From Bacteroidales bacterium (lineage in GTDB: Bacteria > Bacteroidota > Bacteroidia > Bacteroidales > Muribaculaceae), in NCBI GenBank assembly GCA_014800845.1, contig JAAVFJ010000049.1, positions 66,181 through 109,968 of the forward strand: 43,788 nucleotides of DNA. Direction: 5' to 3'. Below the pieces are notes generated by a model that worked only from the letters and a program-made list of their open reading frames with translations, did no database searches and had not been told where the DNA came from. Numbering within the stretch: the first letter of the stretch is position 1; each line of letters begins with the position of its first letter. Position numbers and translations under genes: made by a program. Below, in pieces: positions 16,460-26,163 of the stretch.

Positions 16460-17932
16460 TTAATTATTATTATCTGTATCTGTTACCGCCAAAGGCAGTG
16501 TGATTATAAATGTTGTGCCCACTCCGGGTTCGCTCTCAGCCTTTACCGACCCGTGGAAAGCCTCAATAAGCTTGCCAACGTATGCCAGTCCGAGTCCGAA
16601 ACCTTTTACATCATGACGGTTGCCGGTAGGCACTCGGTAGAAGCGGTCGAAAATGCGCTTCAGGTGCTCCTTCTTAATGCCTATGCCGTTATCACTTATC
16701 CGGATTTCCAGTTTTGAATTGCCGGGATTAAGTGTTCTGACCTTAAGAATAGGATCCACATCGTCACGTCTGTACTTTACCGCATTGTCCATAAGATTGA
16801 AGAGCACATTGGTGAAGTGCATCTCATCGACATAGATAAGAGCATTCAGCGCCTCAAGGTCCATATCAATATGTCCGCCGAATTTTTCCACCTTAATCTT
16901 AAAGGTATTTACCACCTGAGCCACTACAGCGTTGGCATCGATTTCAGTGAACTTGATGTTGGGACCTTGTCCGTCGAACATCGACATCTGGAGCACTTTC
17001 TCTACCTGGAAACGCAAACGCTTCGATTCATCAGTTATGATACCTGCAAGGTGCGCGAGCATAGCTGGTGATTTGGTCACAGAGGTGTCTGCGAGCATCT
17101 GACCCGCCAGCGAGATGGTTGAAATAGGAGTCTTATATTCATGCGTCATATTATTGATGAAGTCTGTCTTCATCTCAGACAATCTCTTTTGTCTGAACGC
17201 TATGATGATGGTGTACAGGAACACCAGCAGCAGAATCAGCGAGAATGCCAGCGTAGGAATAAGCCAGCGGACCGAGTGATAGATGTAGTCACCCTTGGTT
17301 GGGAAAAATACTTCCAAGTTAAAATTTGTGCGGCTTCCGGGGAAGAGTACCTGACGGTAGATATCCCTCTCTGCAAGCGGGGCAAAATCACCCGACGTAT
17401 AAAAGGGGACGCCTGCGGAGCTGGTAATTCTGAAACTGAATGGAAGCGTGATTCCCTGTTCTGCAAGATTATCCTTAAGGATACGCCTTACATCCGTGGA
17501 ATCGGCTCGCTCCATGACCGGGCGCTGTTCCCCCTCGCGCAAGATTGTGAGTATTACCTCGTTAATCAACTCTCTCTGGTAGAGATACTGCCGGCGGATA
17601 GTCTGCTGCATCAGTCGGTAACGATGACCCAGGCCGCCACCGGAATTCGAAATAACAGGAGCAGCGGAAGCGTGGGCGGAAGTATCAGCCGCAGTGGAAT
17701 AAAAAGCTGCTTCTATGTCCTTCATTTCCTCAATGTCCTGTTCCAGAAAGTGGAGTGTCTCCATCCTCTCCAGCTCCTCCGAAACGCCATACAGAGCCCT
17801 GTGTGCATTTTCCTCAAATTGCTCGGAACGCATACGGGTCATTTTGTCCATATACAGAATCTGTATGTAGATCAAGCCACCAAATGTAATGGCCATGACT
17901 ATTGTGAGTAACCAGATAGTAGACTTTTTCAT
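16460..17932 (-). CDS. rprX: Membrane sensor histidine kinase (RprX-like)
   Basis: 490 residues. TM1 is at about 7-27, a periplasmic sensor region of about 195 residues follows, and TM2 lies at about 223-246. The dimerisation/phospho-acceptor domain has the H-box FINNMTHEYKTPIS with His264. The ATPase domain has the N-box NVLFNLMDNAVKYR, G1 ISDNGIGIKKE and G2 GFGLGLAYV. All catalytic boxes are intact. The sensor part contains a Ser/Ala-rich low-complexity stretch (about 78-100) and no domain I can name. It is transcribed first, then rprY, from a consensus promoter about 120 bases upstream. A short GC hairpin sits directly ahead of its start codon. Confidence 0.92.
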   Translation of the reverse strand: MKKSTIWLLTIVMAITFGGLIYIQILYMDKMTRMRSEQFEENAHRALYGVSEELERMETLHFLEQDIEEMKDIEAAFYSTAADTSAHASAAPVISNSGGGLGHRYRLMQQTIRRQYLYQRELINEVILTILREGEQRPVMERADSTDVRRILKDNLAEQGITLPFSFRITSSAGVPFYTSGDFAPLAERDIYRQVLFPGSRTNFNLEVFFPTKGDYIYHSVRWLIPTLAFSLILLLVFLYTIIIAFRQKRLSEMKTDFINNMTHEYKTPISTISLAGQMLADTSVTKSPAMLAHLAGIITDESKRLRFQVEKVLQMSMFDGQGPNIKFTEIDANAVVAQVVNTFKIKVEKFGGHIDMDLEALNALIYVDEMHFTNVLFNLMDNAVKYRRDDVDPILKVRTLNPGNSKLEIRISDNGIGIKKEHLKRIFDRFYRVPTGNRHDVKGFGLGLAYVGKLIEAFHGSVKAESEPGVGTTFIITLPLAVTDTDNNN

Positions 17933-17942
17933 TTTATGTAGT

Positions 17943-17956
17943 CCCCCTACAGGGGG
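17943..17956 (-). promoter_or_regulatory. Hairpin immediately upstream of the rprX start
   Basis: Five C and five G bases pair around a 4-base loop. On the minus-strand mRNA the G-rich arm lies about 11 bases before the rprX ATG, where a Shine-Dalgarno-like purine run would be, so pairing could hide it. Effect on translation is inference. Confidence 0.4.
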
Positions 17957-18052
17957 AGGAAAATTTAAATTATTAACAATTCTAAGGCATTATTAGTTTT
18001 CCGAAGCGGGAATATTTCTGCAGGCGGAACCTTGAAATTTAACAATTAAGTG

Positions 18053-18084
18053 CAAAATTAACATTTAAATGTGAAAATCGCAAA
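18053..18084 (-). promoter_or_regulatory. rprX-rprY promoter, Bacteroidetes consensus
   Basis: On the minus strand TTTG (18084-18081), a 20-base spacer and TAATTTTG (18060-18053) match the consensus exactly. The expected leader to the rprX start is about 110-115 bases and contains the C5/G5 hairpin. Confidence 0.6.
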
Positions 18085-18169
18085 GACCTACCTCAAAAAC
18101 TTAGATTTTGAGTTATTCTTCCCCGAGATTTTTCTTAGGGAATCGGCGCTACCTTTCTAAAAAAATCCT

Positions 18170-18177
18170 TAACTTTG
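18170..18177 (+). promoter_or_regulatory. Candidate -7 box for the purF-like gene
   Basis: TAACTTTG matches TAnnTTTG about 114 bases ahead of the start codon. I do not find a -33 TTTG at 19-21 bases upstream, so only one element supports it. Confidence 0.35.
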
Positions 18178-18290
18178 TGCTGATTTTTCCTTATGCAGAA
18201 AGGCTTTCACGGGCAATATGCTATTCCTTTCGCGAATCAGCATAGCTCCAAGTCTGCTGCAAAAATCTTAATGTAATAAAGATAAAGTTT

Positions 18291-19697
18291 ATGGGTGGAT
18301 TTTTTGGCACTGTGCAGAAAGAGACCATAGTGACCGACCTGTTTTACGGTACTGACTACCATTCTCATCTTGGTACCAAGAGAGGCGGTATGGCAACCTA
18401 CGATTCTGAAAATGGCTTTGTGCGCAGTATTCACAGCCTCGAAAATTCCTATTTTCGCACTAAGTTTGAACCGACTCTCTCACGCTTTTCCGGCAACTCC
18501 GGCATAGGTGTGATAAGCGATAACGACTCTCAGCCTATTGTAGTAAATTCCCGTGTGGGCAAATTCGCTATCGTAACAGTAGCCAAGATTGCCAACATAG
18601 ATGAGCTTGAGGCTGAATTACTGGCCGAGGGGGTGCACTTCGCAGAGCTCAGCAGCGGCAAAACTAATCCTACCGAACTGATTGCTACCATAATTGCCTC
18701 AGGCAAAGATCTCACTGACGGCCTTAAGAAAGTGCAGGAAAAGGTTAAAGGCAGTGCATCTATGCTCCTTCTGACCACCGATGGCATCATAGCCGCACGC
18801 GACAAATGGGGGCGCACACCAATAGTAATCGGCAAAAAGGAAGAGGGCTACGCAGCAGTAAGTGAAACTGCAGCCCTTCCCAACCTCGGTTTTGAAGAGG
18901 TGAGAGACCTCGGCCCCGGCGAAGTAGTGAAAATTACTGCCAACGGAATTGAGACTCTCGTGGAACCTCGCAAAGAGATGCAGATCTGCTCATTCCTGTG
19001 GGTGTATTACGGATTCCCCGTCTCTACTTATGAGAACAGAAACGTGGAAGAGGTGCGCTTCAACAGCGGTTACCTGATGGGTAAGAAAGATGACACCCCC
19101 GTAGACTGCGTGTGCGGCATACCTGATTCCGGAGTAGGCATGGCATTGGGCTACGCTGAAGGTAAGGGTATCCCCTATCACCGTGCTGTTGCAAAATACA
19201 CCCCGACTTGGCCCCGCTCCTTTACCCCGGGGCGTCAGGAACTGCGAAACCTCGTGGCAAAAATGAAGCTGATACCTAACCGCGCTATGCTTGATGGCCA
19301 TCGCGTGGCTTTCTGCGACGACTCAATCGTGCGTGGCACCCAGCTGAAAGACAATGTTTCGATGCTTTATAACTACGGCGCCAAAGAGGTGCATATCCGC
19401 ATTGCGTGTCCTCCGCTGATTTATGGTTGCCCCTTCATAGGCTTCACATCATCGAAAAGCGACATGGAGCTCATCACCCGCCGAATTATCAAAGACCTGG
19501 AGGGAGATGCAAACAAGAACCTGGAGAAATATGCTACTACCGGCACCCCGGAATATAATGCCATGGTGCAGAAGATAGCTGACCAATTCGGAATTGACTC
19601 CCTGAAATTCAGCACAATAGAAGATCTCATCGAAGCCATTGGCCTCCCCAAATGCAAGGTGTGCACACACTGCTTCGACGGCTCTTCATGCTTCTGA
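18291..19697 (+). CDS. Amidophosphoribosyltransferase-like protein (PurF family) with degenerate glutaminase domain
   Basis: 468 residues aligning end to end with Bacillus-type PurF, which makes phosphoribosylamine from PRPP and glutamine in purine synthesis. The C-terminal phosphoribosyltransferase half is intact, with the PRPP motif FCDDSIVRGT at 341-350. The N-terminal glutaminase half is not: the catalytic Cys that follows Met in PurF is replaced (MGGFFG), HRGQ has become KRGG (30-33), the GHxRY arginine is gone (GIGVIS, 71-76), and HNGNL has become VAKIA (97-101). Four cysteines expected to ligate a 4Fe-4S cluster in the Bacillus type appear kept: C233, C380, C458 and C461. It may use free ammonia or have another role. 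It is flanked by its own terminator, so it is probably monocistronic. Confidence 0.85.
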   Translation: MGGFFGTVQKETIVTDLFYGTDYHSHLGTKRGGMATYDSENGFVRSIHSLENSYFRTKFEPTLSRFSGNSGIGVISDNDSQPIVVNSRVGKFAIVTVAKIANIDELEAELLAEGVHFAELSSGKTNPTELIATIIASGKDLTDGLKKVQEKVKGSASMLLLTTDGIIAARDKWGRTPIVIGKKEEGYAAVSETAALPNLGFEEVRDLGPGEVVKITANGIETLVEPRKEMQICSFLWVYYGFPVSTYENRNVEEVRFNSGYLMGKKDDTPVDCVCGIPDSGVGMALGYAEGKGIPYHRAVAKYTPTWPRSFTPGRQELRNLVAKMKLIPNRAMLDGHRVAFCDDSIVRGTQLKDNVSMLYNYGAKEVHIRIACPPLIYGCPFIGFTSSKSDMELITRRIIKDLEGDANKNLEKYATTGTPEYNAMVQKIADQFGIDSLKFSTIEDLIEAIGLPKCKVCTHCFDGSSCF

Positions 19698-19756
19698 TTC
19701 AAGACTGCGGAATAAATCAGGGACGACCGAACCTTAAGATTGGAATATAACATTCG

Positions 19757-19796
19757 GCTCCTCACCATAAAAAATTGGTGGGGAGCTTGCTTTTTT
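19757..19796 (+). terminator. Intrinsic terminator after the purF-like gene
   Basis: An 11-bp stem (19757-19767 with 19776-19786, one G-U pair) closes an A/T loop and is followed by a T-rich run ending in six T at 19791-19796. It lies 60 bases after the stop codon. Confidence 0.88.
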
Positions 19797-19809
19797 GGTG
19801 AATAATTGG

Positions 19810-19817
19810 TAATTTTG
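19810..19817 (+). promoter_or_regulatory. Candidate -7 box for proS
   Basis: TAATTTTG matches TAnnTTTG, 108 bases upstream of proS. Nineteen bases further up is TTGC rather than TTTG, so the -33 is poor. Confidence 0.3.
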
Positions 19818-19924
19818 TACGAAATTTGTCCACTCATTCGGGCATTTTTTAATAGTTTTATTAAATAAAAATTTACTGCTTCAGCGGCCTGACACACAGG
19901 CGCTGATAATGACTAAATATCAAG

Positions 19925-21406
19925 ATGGCTAAGGAACTGAAGAATCTTACCAAACGCAGTGAGAACTACTCACAATGGTACAATGAATTGGTAGTTAAAG
20001 CCGATTTGGCTGAACAGAGCGCAGTACGCGGTTGCATGGTTATCAAACCCTATGGCTACGCTATATGGGAAAAAATGCAGCGTACCCTCGACGAAATGTT
20101 TAAGAAAACCGGCGTGCAGAATGCATATTTCCCCCTGCTTATTCCGAAATCATTTCTTTGTCGCGAAGCAGAACATGTGGAAGGCTTCGCAAAAGAATGT
20201 GCCGTTGTGACTCACTATCGCCTCAAGAATGACCCTGACGGCAACGGTGTGGTCGTGGATCCCGAAGCTCGTCTTGAGGAGGAACTGATTGTTCGTCCCA
20301 CCTCCGAAACTATCATTTGGGGTACCTTCAAAAACTGGATTCACTCTTACCGCGACCTCCCGCTGCTGGTAAATCAGTGGGCAAACGTAATGCGTTGGGA
20401 AATGCGCACCCGCATGTTCCTGCGCACTGCCGAATTCCTCTGGCAGGAGGGCCACACTGCTCACGCCACAGCTGAGGAAGCCGAAGCACGCACTGTGCAG
20501 ATGATTAATCTCTATGCCGATTTCGCCCGCGAACAGATGGCTCTCCCCGTTGTAGTAGGCGTGAAGAGCGAGACCGAGCGTTTTGCTGGCGCGCTGAACA
20601 CCTACACTATCGAAGCGATGATGCAGGATGGCAAGGCTCTCCAGAGTGGCACATCTCACTTCCTGGGTCAGAACTTCGCAAAGGCTTTCGATGTAACATT
20701 CATCAATAAGGAGAATCAGGCTGAGTATGTGTGGGCCTCTTCATGGGGAGTTTCAACACGTCTGATGGGCGCGCTCATCATGGCTCACTCTGACGACAAC
20801 GGCCTTGTGCTCCCCCCCCGCCTCGCTCCTATTCAGGTTGTGATTGTGCCTATCTATAAGAATGATGAGCAACTTAAGGCTATCTCCGATAAGATTCGGC
20901 CCATCATCAACGAGCTTGAAGGTAAAGGCATCAGCGTGAAATATGATGACGCTGACAACCGTCGTCCCGGCTTTAAGTTTGCTGACTACGAGCTTAAGGG
21001 AGTGCCCGTGCGTTTGGCAGTGGGTGCCCGCGACCTCGAAAACGGCACCATCGAGCTCATGCGTCGTGACACTCTCGAGAAGGAAACCATGCCTATCGAG
21101 GGCATTGCCGACCACATAGAATCCCTGCTCAACGACATTCAGGCCAACATCTACAAAAAGGCGCTTGGCCGCATGAATGAAAACATCCATGAGGTTAACT
21201 CCTACGATGAATTCAAGGAAAAGATTGAAAACGGCGGCTTCATGCTCTGCCATTGGGACGGCACACCCGAAACAGAGGCTCGCATCAAAGAGGAAACCAA
21301 GGCTACCATACGCTGCATACCTTTGGATCGCGAAGATGAAGAGGGCGTGTGCATGGTCACCGGCAAGCCCTCAAAGCGCCGTGTAATCATAGCCCGCTCT
21401 TACTAA
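19925..21406 (+). CDS. proS: Prolyl-tRNA synthetase (archaeal/eukaryal-type)
   Basis: Class II aminoacyl-tRNA synthetase of 493 residues that charges tRNA-Pro in the cytosol. The length and absence of the editing insertion domain place it in the short archaeal/eukaryal-like ProRS group, common in Bacteroidetes. Motif 2 is around [29 protein letters not shown], and motif 3 lies near the [20 protein letters not shown] segment, preceded by TSHFLGQNF. The anticodon-binding domain follows ([15 protein letters not shown]) and a C-terminal zinc-domain-like part ends in RSY. It is complete and normal. It starts a plus-strand run of four genes with short gaps (proS, DPP IV, membrane protein, miaA). 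Confidence 0.96.
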   Translation: MAKELKNLTKRSENYSQWYNELVVKADLAEQSAVRGCMVIKPYGYAIWEKMQRTLDEMFKKTGVQNAYFPLLIPKSFLCREAEHVEGFAKECAVVTHYRLKNDPDGNGVVVDPEARLEEELIVRPTSETIIWGTFKNWIHSYRDLPLLVNQWANVMRWEMRTRMFLRTAEFLWQEGHTAHATAEEAEARTVQMINLYADFAREQMALPVVVGVKSETERFAGALNTYTIEAMMQDGKALQSGTSHFLGQNFAKAFDVTFINKENQAEYVWASSWGVSTRLMGALIMAHSDDNGLVLPPRLAPIQVVIVPIYKNDEQLKAISDKIRPIINELEGKGISVKYDDADNRRPGFKFADYELKGVPVRLAVGARDLENGTIELMRRDTLEKETMPIEGIADHIESLLNDIQANIYKKALGRMNENIHEVNSYDEFKEKIENGGFMLCHWDGTPETEARIKEETKATIRCIPLDREDEEGVCMVTGKPSKRRVIIARSY

Positions 21407-21481
21407 TCAGCAGAGCAAAGCATCACCTACGCGACTACTTCCAATACAGACTAATTACCTAATCCTTAAATCATTCCATAT

Positions 21482-23656
21482 ATGTTAAAGCCCCTGTTTC
21501 TAAGCGCTGCGTTGCTCGCGTCAGGCGGAATATTTTCAGCTTCTGCGCTCACCCCGGGTGACTACTGTGACCCGGAGAAGAATGCACCTGCTTCGGTAAA
21601 AGACATGACTCCCATGCCTGATGGCGAGTCATACCTTTGCGTTGGCAAAAAGGGTGCCACCATTGAGCGCTACAGCTACAAGACAGGTAAACTGCTTGAA
21701 ACTGTGTTTGATGTTTCAACCATCAAAGGAAGCGTGAAAATCGATGAATTCGATGGCTTTGAGGTCAGCGACAATGGCAGCATGCTTCTGCTTTGGAATG
21801 ATTCTGAAGGTATATACCGCCATTCATTTACCGCGCAATACTATGTCTATGACATAGGGCGCGGCACAATGAAGCGCGTTTCGGAAAATGGACGTCAACG
21901 TGGAGCAATCATCAGTCACGACGGCACTATGGTGGCCTTCACCCGCGACAACGATATCTATATCACCAATCTTGATTTCGATACCGAGCGCCGTGTGACC
22001 GAAAACGGCAAAGAGGGTGCCATTATTAATGGCGTGCCTGACTGGGGATATGAAGAGGAATTCGGCATTGTTAACACCATGCGTTGGGCTCCCGATGATT
22101 CTTCGCTTGCTTTCGTAACGTTCAATGAGAGCGAGGTCCCCTCATATCATTTCGACATTTATCCCAACTATTGCAACACACCATCGAAATATGACCTATA
22201 TCCAGGCGAATACACCTATAAATATCCATTAGCCGGCGACAATAATTCTATCGTGAAAGTGAGTGTGTATAATATAGACTCACGTCTCACTAAAGTTATG
22301 GATCTGCCTATTTCCGAAACCGACTATGTTCCGTCTGTAGAATATGGTGGTGCACCTGACAGGCTGATGGTGATGATTCTCAACAGAGACCAAAATAACC
22401 TTCGTCTATATTCCGTAAATCCGGGCTCTACTGTTGCCAAATTGCTGCTTACTGAAACATCTCAGGCATGGCTTAGCCCGTCGGCATACCAGATGGTAGA
22501 CTACCGAAAGGATGCTTTCGTAATAGGTAGCGACCGCAGCGGTTGGCGTCATCTTTATGAATATGACTACTCAGGCAATCTTCGCAAACAGCTCACTTCC
22601 GGCAACTATTATGTGACTGAGTACTACGGATATAACCCCACCACTCGAGAGCATTACTTCCAGACCACACAGAATGGCTCCACTGAACGCAACGTGGCTC
22701 ACACCACGGCTGCCGGCGTGCAGATGCTCAACCCTCAGAAAGGATGGGAATCAGCCTCTTTCAGTAAGGGCCTCCAATATTATGTACGCACCTACAGCAA
22801 CATAACTACTCCTCCTGTTTACGGTCTTTACTCGCTGAAGGGCAAAATCACCGACTTGGAGCTAAACGCCGAATACGCAGCACGTTATGCTGAGATGCCT
22901 AAACCGGAACTTGTAGAAATCCCTATGCCCGACGGGCAGAAAATGAACGCCTACATTATCAAGCCGGCTAATTTCAGCGACTCACGTAAGTACCCCGTGC
23001 TCCACTACCAGTATAACGGTCCGGAGAGCCAGGAGGTAAGAAACCGTTGGTCAGTGGGTGGCATGAACTATCTGGCATCTGAGGGCTACGTAATCGTGTG
23101 TGCCGATGGCCGCGGCACAGGCTTCCGCGGAAGAGCTTGGTGCGATGTAGTCTACAAGTCTCTTGGCAAATTTGAGACGGAAGACCAGCTTACCGCTGCC
23201 TCATGGAGCTCAAAACAACCATGGGCTGATGCTTCGCGTATGGCATGTTTCGGTTGGAGCTACGGTGGGTATATGACGCTTATGGAGCTCACAGCTCCGG
23301 GAACTCCTTTCAAAGCGGGTATATCGATGGCGCCCGTCACCGATTGGCGCTTCTATGATTCCATCTACACCGAGCGCTACATGCTGACTCCGAAACAAAA
23401 CAGCACCGGCTATGATGCCGCCTCCACCCTGCCTCGCACTGAAAATCTGAAGGCCAGGCTGCTCATAATGAGTGGCACAAGTGATGACAATGTTCATATT
23501 TTCAATACTTACAAGTACACAGCCAAGCTCACCTCCGAGGGCACAATCTGCGACATGATGGTCTGGACAGCCTTTGATCACTCTCTCCGTCCATGCGGCT
23601 CACGCACCGTGCTTTACCGTAAGACCCTTGATTTCCTCAACTCAAATCTTCGATAA
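21482..23656 (+). CDS. Secreted dipeptidyl peptidase IV (S9B prolyl oligopeptidase family)
   Basis: 724 residues with a signal peptide cleaved near residue 22 (SASA-LTPGDY). A beta-propeller (about 40-470) contains the double-Glu motif DWGYEEEFG, which in DPP IV binds the free N-terminus of the substrate. The C-terminal alpha/beta hydrolase has the nucleophile Ser593 in GWSYGG, Asp668 in GTSDDNV and His700 in AFDHSL, with spacings close to those of human DPP IV. The expected activity is release of X-Pro or X-Ala dipeptides in the periplasm or at the cell surface. It starts 75 bases after proS and is followed 27 bases later by a membrane protein gene. No anomaly. Confidence 0.93.
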   Translation: MLKPLFLSAALLASGGIFSASALTPGDYCDPEKNAPASVKDMTPMPDGESYLCVGKKGATIERYSYKTGKLLETVFDVSTIKGSVKIDEFDGFEVSDNGSMLLLWNDSEGIYRHSFTAQYYVYDIGRGTMKRVSENGRQRGAIISHDGTMVAFTRDNDIYITNLDFDTERRVTENGKEGAIINGVPDWGYEEEFGIVNTMRWAPDDSSLAFVTFNESEVPSYHFDIYPNYCNTPSKYDLYPGEYTYKYPLAGDNNSIVKVSVYNIDSRLTKVMDLPISETDYVPSVEYGGAPDRLMVMILNRDQNNLRLYSVNPGSTVAKLLLTETSQAWLSPSAYQMVDYRKDAFVIGSDRSGWRHLYEYDYSGNLRKQLTSGNYYVTEYYGYNPTTREHYFQTTQNGSTERNVAHTTAAGVQMLNPQKGWESASFSKGLQYYVRTYSNITTPPVYGLYSLKGKITDLELNAEYAARYAEMPKPELVEIPMPDGQKMNAYIIKPANFSDSRKYPVLHYQYNGPESQEVRNRWSVGGMNYLASEGYVIVCADGRGTGFRGRAWCDVVYKSLGKFETEDQLTAASWSSKQPWADASRMACFGWSYGGYMTLMELTAPGTPFKAGISMAPVTDWRFYDSIYTERYMLTPKQNSTGYDAASTLPRTENLKARLLIMSGTSDDNVHIFNTYKYTAKLTSEGTICDMMVWTAFDHSLRPCGSRTVLYRKTLDFLNSNLR

Positions 23657-23683
23657 GATTGATCTGTAGAAATTCGCATCTCT

Positions 23684-25042
23684 ATGACTGAATCACTCAG
23701 AAATTTATATAAAGTAAATAGCCGCCATATCTTCATTTTATGGCGCAACTTTGCGGCGTCCATGCTAACCGTGATTTTCATGCTTTTGCTCACTAAGTTA
23801 GTGCCGTCGATATTTGCACCTCTCGTGTCTACATTTGCTTGTGCCGGGCTCTACATCATGGTGTACCACACCTCATTGTCAGATACCGATACATGCATCA
23901 TTGTCCCGTTCACAATATTCAATGTGATCATGGCCTACACATTCCTCACGATAGGGCTCAACGTGCTCAATGTGTGGTTTCTGTGGGATATCCCTGACGC
24001 TCTAATATTCTTCGACGGCTACTTTATTCCCGGACTATTGCTTGCGCCAAGCGGGCTGCTAATATGCACAATAATTTATATCCGCCGACATAAATTAAGC
24101 ATATGCCGCGACTGTCGACTGCAGAATGGAGCACCTATAGAGCGCGGTCGCTCCGGCGTAATATTTTCCAGTGAGAGTGAATTGCAGATTAAGAACCTTA
24201 TGTTGGTATTTGCGCTCATTGCTACTATTCAATGGTCCTACTACTTCGTAGCATTCAACGATGCAGGCATCTCTGCCCGCGATTCATTCATTTTTACCTG
24301 GATAACCTGTTCTGTTATTCTTTGCGACATGCTTTATTTCGCAATCCGCTACTACAATCTTTACCTTGACCTGAAGGAGAGCGACGAATTGGTATCACCG
24401 GCGGAATTGAAAAACATCAGCGCCCGCACTTACCTGAGATTCTATGTAATCTGTGGTGACTACATACTTCTCACGAAGCGAAAGAGTGATGAGCTCCGCG
24501 ACCTGACAACTGACATAATAGACACACCTTTCATGACTCGCCAGCTCACTAAATCAATTCCTGAGGGGGCGGTTAAGGATGTTATAAAAAGACTTAGCGG
24601 AGTGACTACCGGAGTTCTGAAGTTCTTTTACGGGCGCCGCGTCAACACAGTCGGAGAGCATCGCATGCTTCGCTACTTTTATCTGCTTCCGGGTACCCCG
24701 GAAGATTACCCGGAGCTGTCTAAAAAAGGTAATTGGATAAGCAGCGAGAGGTTTAAGACTACGTATAACACATCACCTATGACATTGTCTTCATACCTGC
24801 TTGGTGACATGAGCCGTCTCGCTACGATTCTCGTTACCCGCAAGATATATAACGAGCGTGGTGAACGTCGCAATAAGCTGATGCAATACCGACCTTCGTT
24901 TAATTTTGATGAGCTGTCAAATAGCGACATTGATTTTCACGATGATTTCTGGATTAATATCTCCAACTTCAACAGTGACCATCGCTTCTTCAAAATCAAA
25001 CGCTGGTTTAAGTATCGACAATTTCACAAAATGCCCTCATAA
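23684..25042 (+). CDS. Six-helix membrane protein with C-terminal soluble domain, unknown function
   Basis: 452 residues, family not recognised. Six hydrophobic helices are visible at about 17-38, 42-62, 71-100, 108-133, 171-191 and 202-226. Between helices 4 and 5 lies a short loop with CRDC (Cys141/Cys144) followed by basic residues, possibly a metal or disulfide pair. The last about 220 residues are soluble, rich in Arg, Tyr and Phe (RYFYLLPG at 330-337, RPSFNFDE at 403-410, FHDDFWINIS at 418-427), and end in a strongly basic aromatic stretch (KIKRWFKYRQFHK). It lies between the DPP IV gene (27-base gap) and miaA (57-base gap), probably in one transcript. No function assigned. Confidence 0.8.
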   Translation: MTESLRNLYKVNSRHIFILWRNFAASMLTVIFMLLLTKLVPSIFAPLVSTFACAGLYIMVYHTSLSDTDTCIIVPFTIFNVIMAYTFLTIGLNVLNVWFLWDIPDALIFFDGYFIPGLLLAPSGLLICTIIYIRRHKLSICRDCRLQNGAPIERGRSGVIFSSESELQIKNLMLVFALIATIQWSYYFVAFNDAGISARDSFIFTWITCSVILCDMLYFAIRYYNLYLDLKESDELVSPAELKNISARTYLRFYVICGDYILLTKRKSDELRDLTTDIIDTPFMTRQLTKSIPEGAVKDVIKRLSGVTTGVLKFFYGRRVNTVGEHRMLRYFYLLPGTPEDYPELSKKGNWISSERFKTTYNTSPMTLSSYLLGDMSRLATILVTRKIYNERGERRNKLMQYRPSFNFDELSNSDIDFHDDFWINISNFNSDHRFFKIKRWFKYRQFHKMPS

Positions 25043-25099
25043 GAGTCCGGCACTCTGATTAATTCCGCATCATTTTCCACAATCCATCAAGTAACTGAT

Positions 25100-26059
25100 A
25101 TGTCCAGACTGCCTCTGATAACAATTGTAGGTCCTACCGCCTCCGGCAAGACTCAGCGAGCCGTTAGTCTGGCTTTGGCTACGGACTCGGAGATTCTCAG
25201 TGGCGACTCACGTCAGGTCTATAGGGGTATGGATTTAGGCACAGGCAAGGATCTGGATGACTACGCCCCTCTCTTCAGCAAATATTCTCACCTGACCGAC
25301 ATGCAGTATCCCGGCTTACACCTTGTGGATATCTGCGAGGCCGGAGAAAAATATAACCTGCATCGTTTCCTTAGAGACTTTCAAGAAGCAGAGAACGTTA
25401 TACGCCAACGTGGCAACAATGTGCTCCTTTGCGGAGGCACTGGCATGTATGTGGAAGCAGCGCTTGCAGGTCTGGCTCTTCCGGAAGTACCGGAGGATAG
25501 AGAGTTCCGTGACGCCATGCAATCCAAAACTCTGACTGAGCTGCATGAAGAATTAGCCAGACTCAAGAAACTGCATAATGTGACTGATGTTGATACCCAC
25601 CAGCGTGCTGTGCGTGCATTAGAAATAGAGCGGTATTATCAGGCACATCCGGAAGCTTCCGAACTTGCAGACAGAAGTAAAGCCACTCCACGCGAGTCAG
25701 TCATATTCCTTATAGATATACCTCGCGAGGAGCGCCGCAGAAGAATCACCGAGCGCTTAAAAGCCCGACTTGACGCCGGCATGACTGACGAAGTGGAAGC
25801 TCTGCTGAAACAGGGCGTGAGTGCCGAAAATCTGATTTATTACGGACTGGAATATAAGTTTGTCACCCTACATGTACTTGGTCAGCTCAGCAAAGATGAG
25901 ATGTTCCGAGGGCTTGAAACTGCAATTCATCAATTTGCAAAAAGGCAAATGACCTGGTGGCGAGGGATGGAACGTCGCGGTTTTACGCTTCACCCTATCG
26001 CCTACAATCTGTCTGAATCCGATTTTCTGGCCGAAGCACTCCCCCTTCTGGGTCTCTAA
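25100..26059 (+). CDS. miaA: tRNA dimethylallyltransferase (MiaA family)
   Basis: 319 residues, normal length. MiaA adds a dimethylallyl group to A37 of tRNAs reading UNN codons. The P-loop is GPTASGKT (11-18), followed by SGDSRQVYRGMDLGTGK with the catalytic Asp, and GGTGMYVEAALAGL with the conserved Thr. A helical tRNA-binding region and the C-terminal AKRQMTWWRGM close the protein. One family landmark differs: where many MiaA proteins have an IGYKE-like stretch this one has YYGLEYKFVTL, so it may be the second, divergent MiaA type seen in some Bacteroidetes. It ends a plus-strand run and is followed by a long hairpin. Confidence 0.9.
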   Translation: MSRLPLITIVGPTASGKTQRAVSLALATDSEILSGDSRQVYRGMDLGTGKDLDDYAPLFSKYSHLTDMQYPGLHLVDICEAGEKYNLHRFLRDFQEAENVIRQRGNNVLLCGGTGMYVEAALAGLALPEVPEDREFRDAMQSKTLTELHEELARLKKLHNVTDVDTHQRAVRALEIERYYQAHPEASELADRSKATPRESVIFLIDIPREERRRRITERLKARLDAGMTDEVEALLKQGVSAENLIYYGLEYKFVTLHVLGQLSKDEMFRGLETAIHQFAKRQMTWWRGMERRGFTLHPIAYNLSESDFLAEALPLLGL

Positions 26060-26163
26060 CAACCCCTCAGCTTCCCCACTGCTCTCCCTAAAAGCGCTTC
26101 TGCAAAACGCACCTGCGCTACTGTAACATTTCCCCAAGAATGTATCAATACATCATAAATGGA

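Larger units (their letters stand above)
17933..18290. other. 358-base divergent intergenic region between rprX and the purF-like gene
   Basis: No gene is supported here. It contains, from left to right, a C5/G5 hairpin (17943-17956) next to the rprX start, a full minus-strand promoter (18053-18084) and a plus-strand -7 box (18170-18177). The remainder is AT-rich and I see no further structure. Confidence 0.7.
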
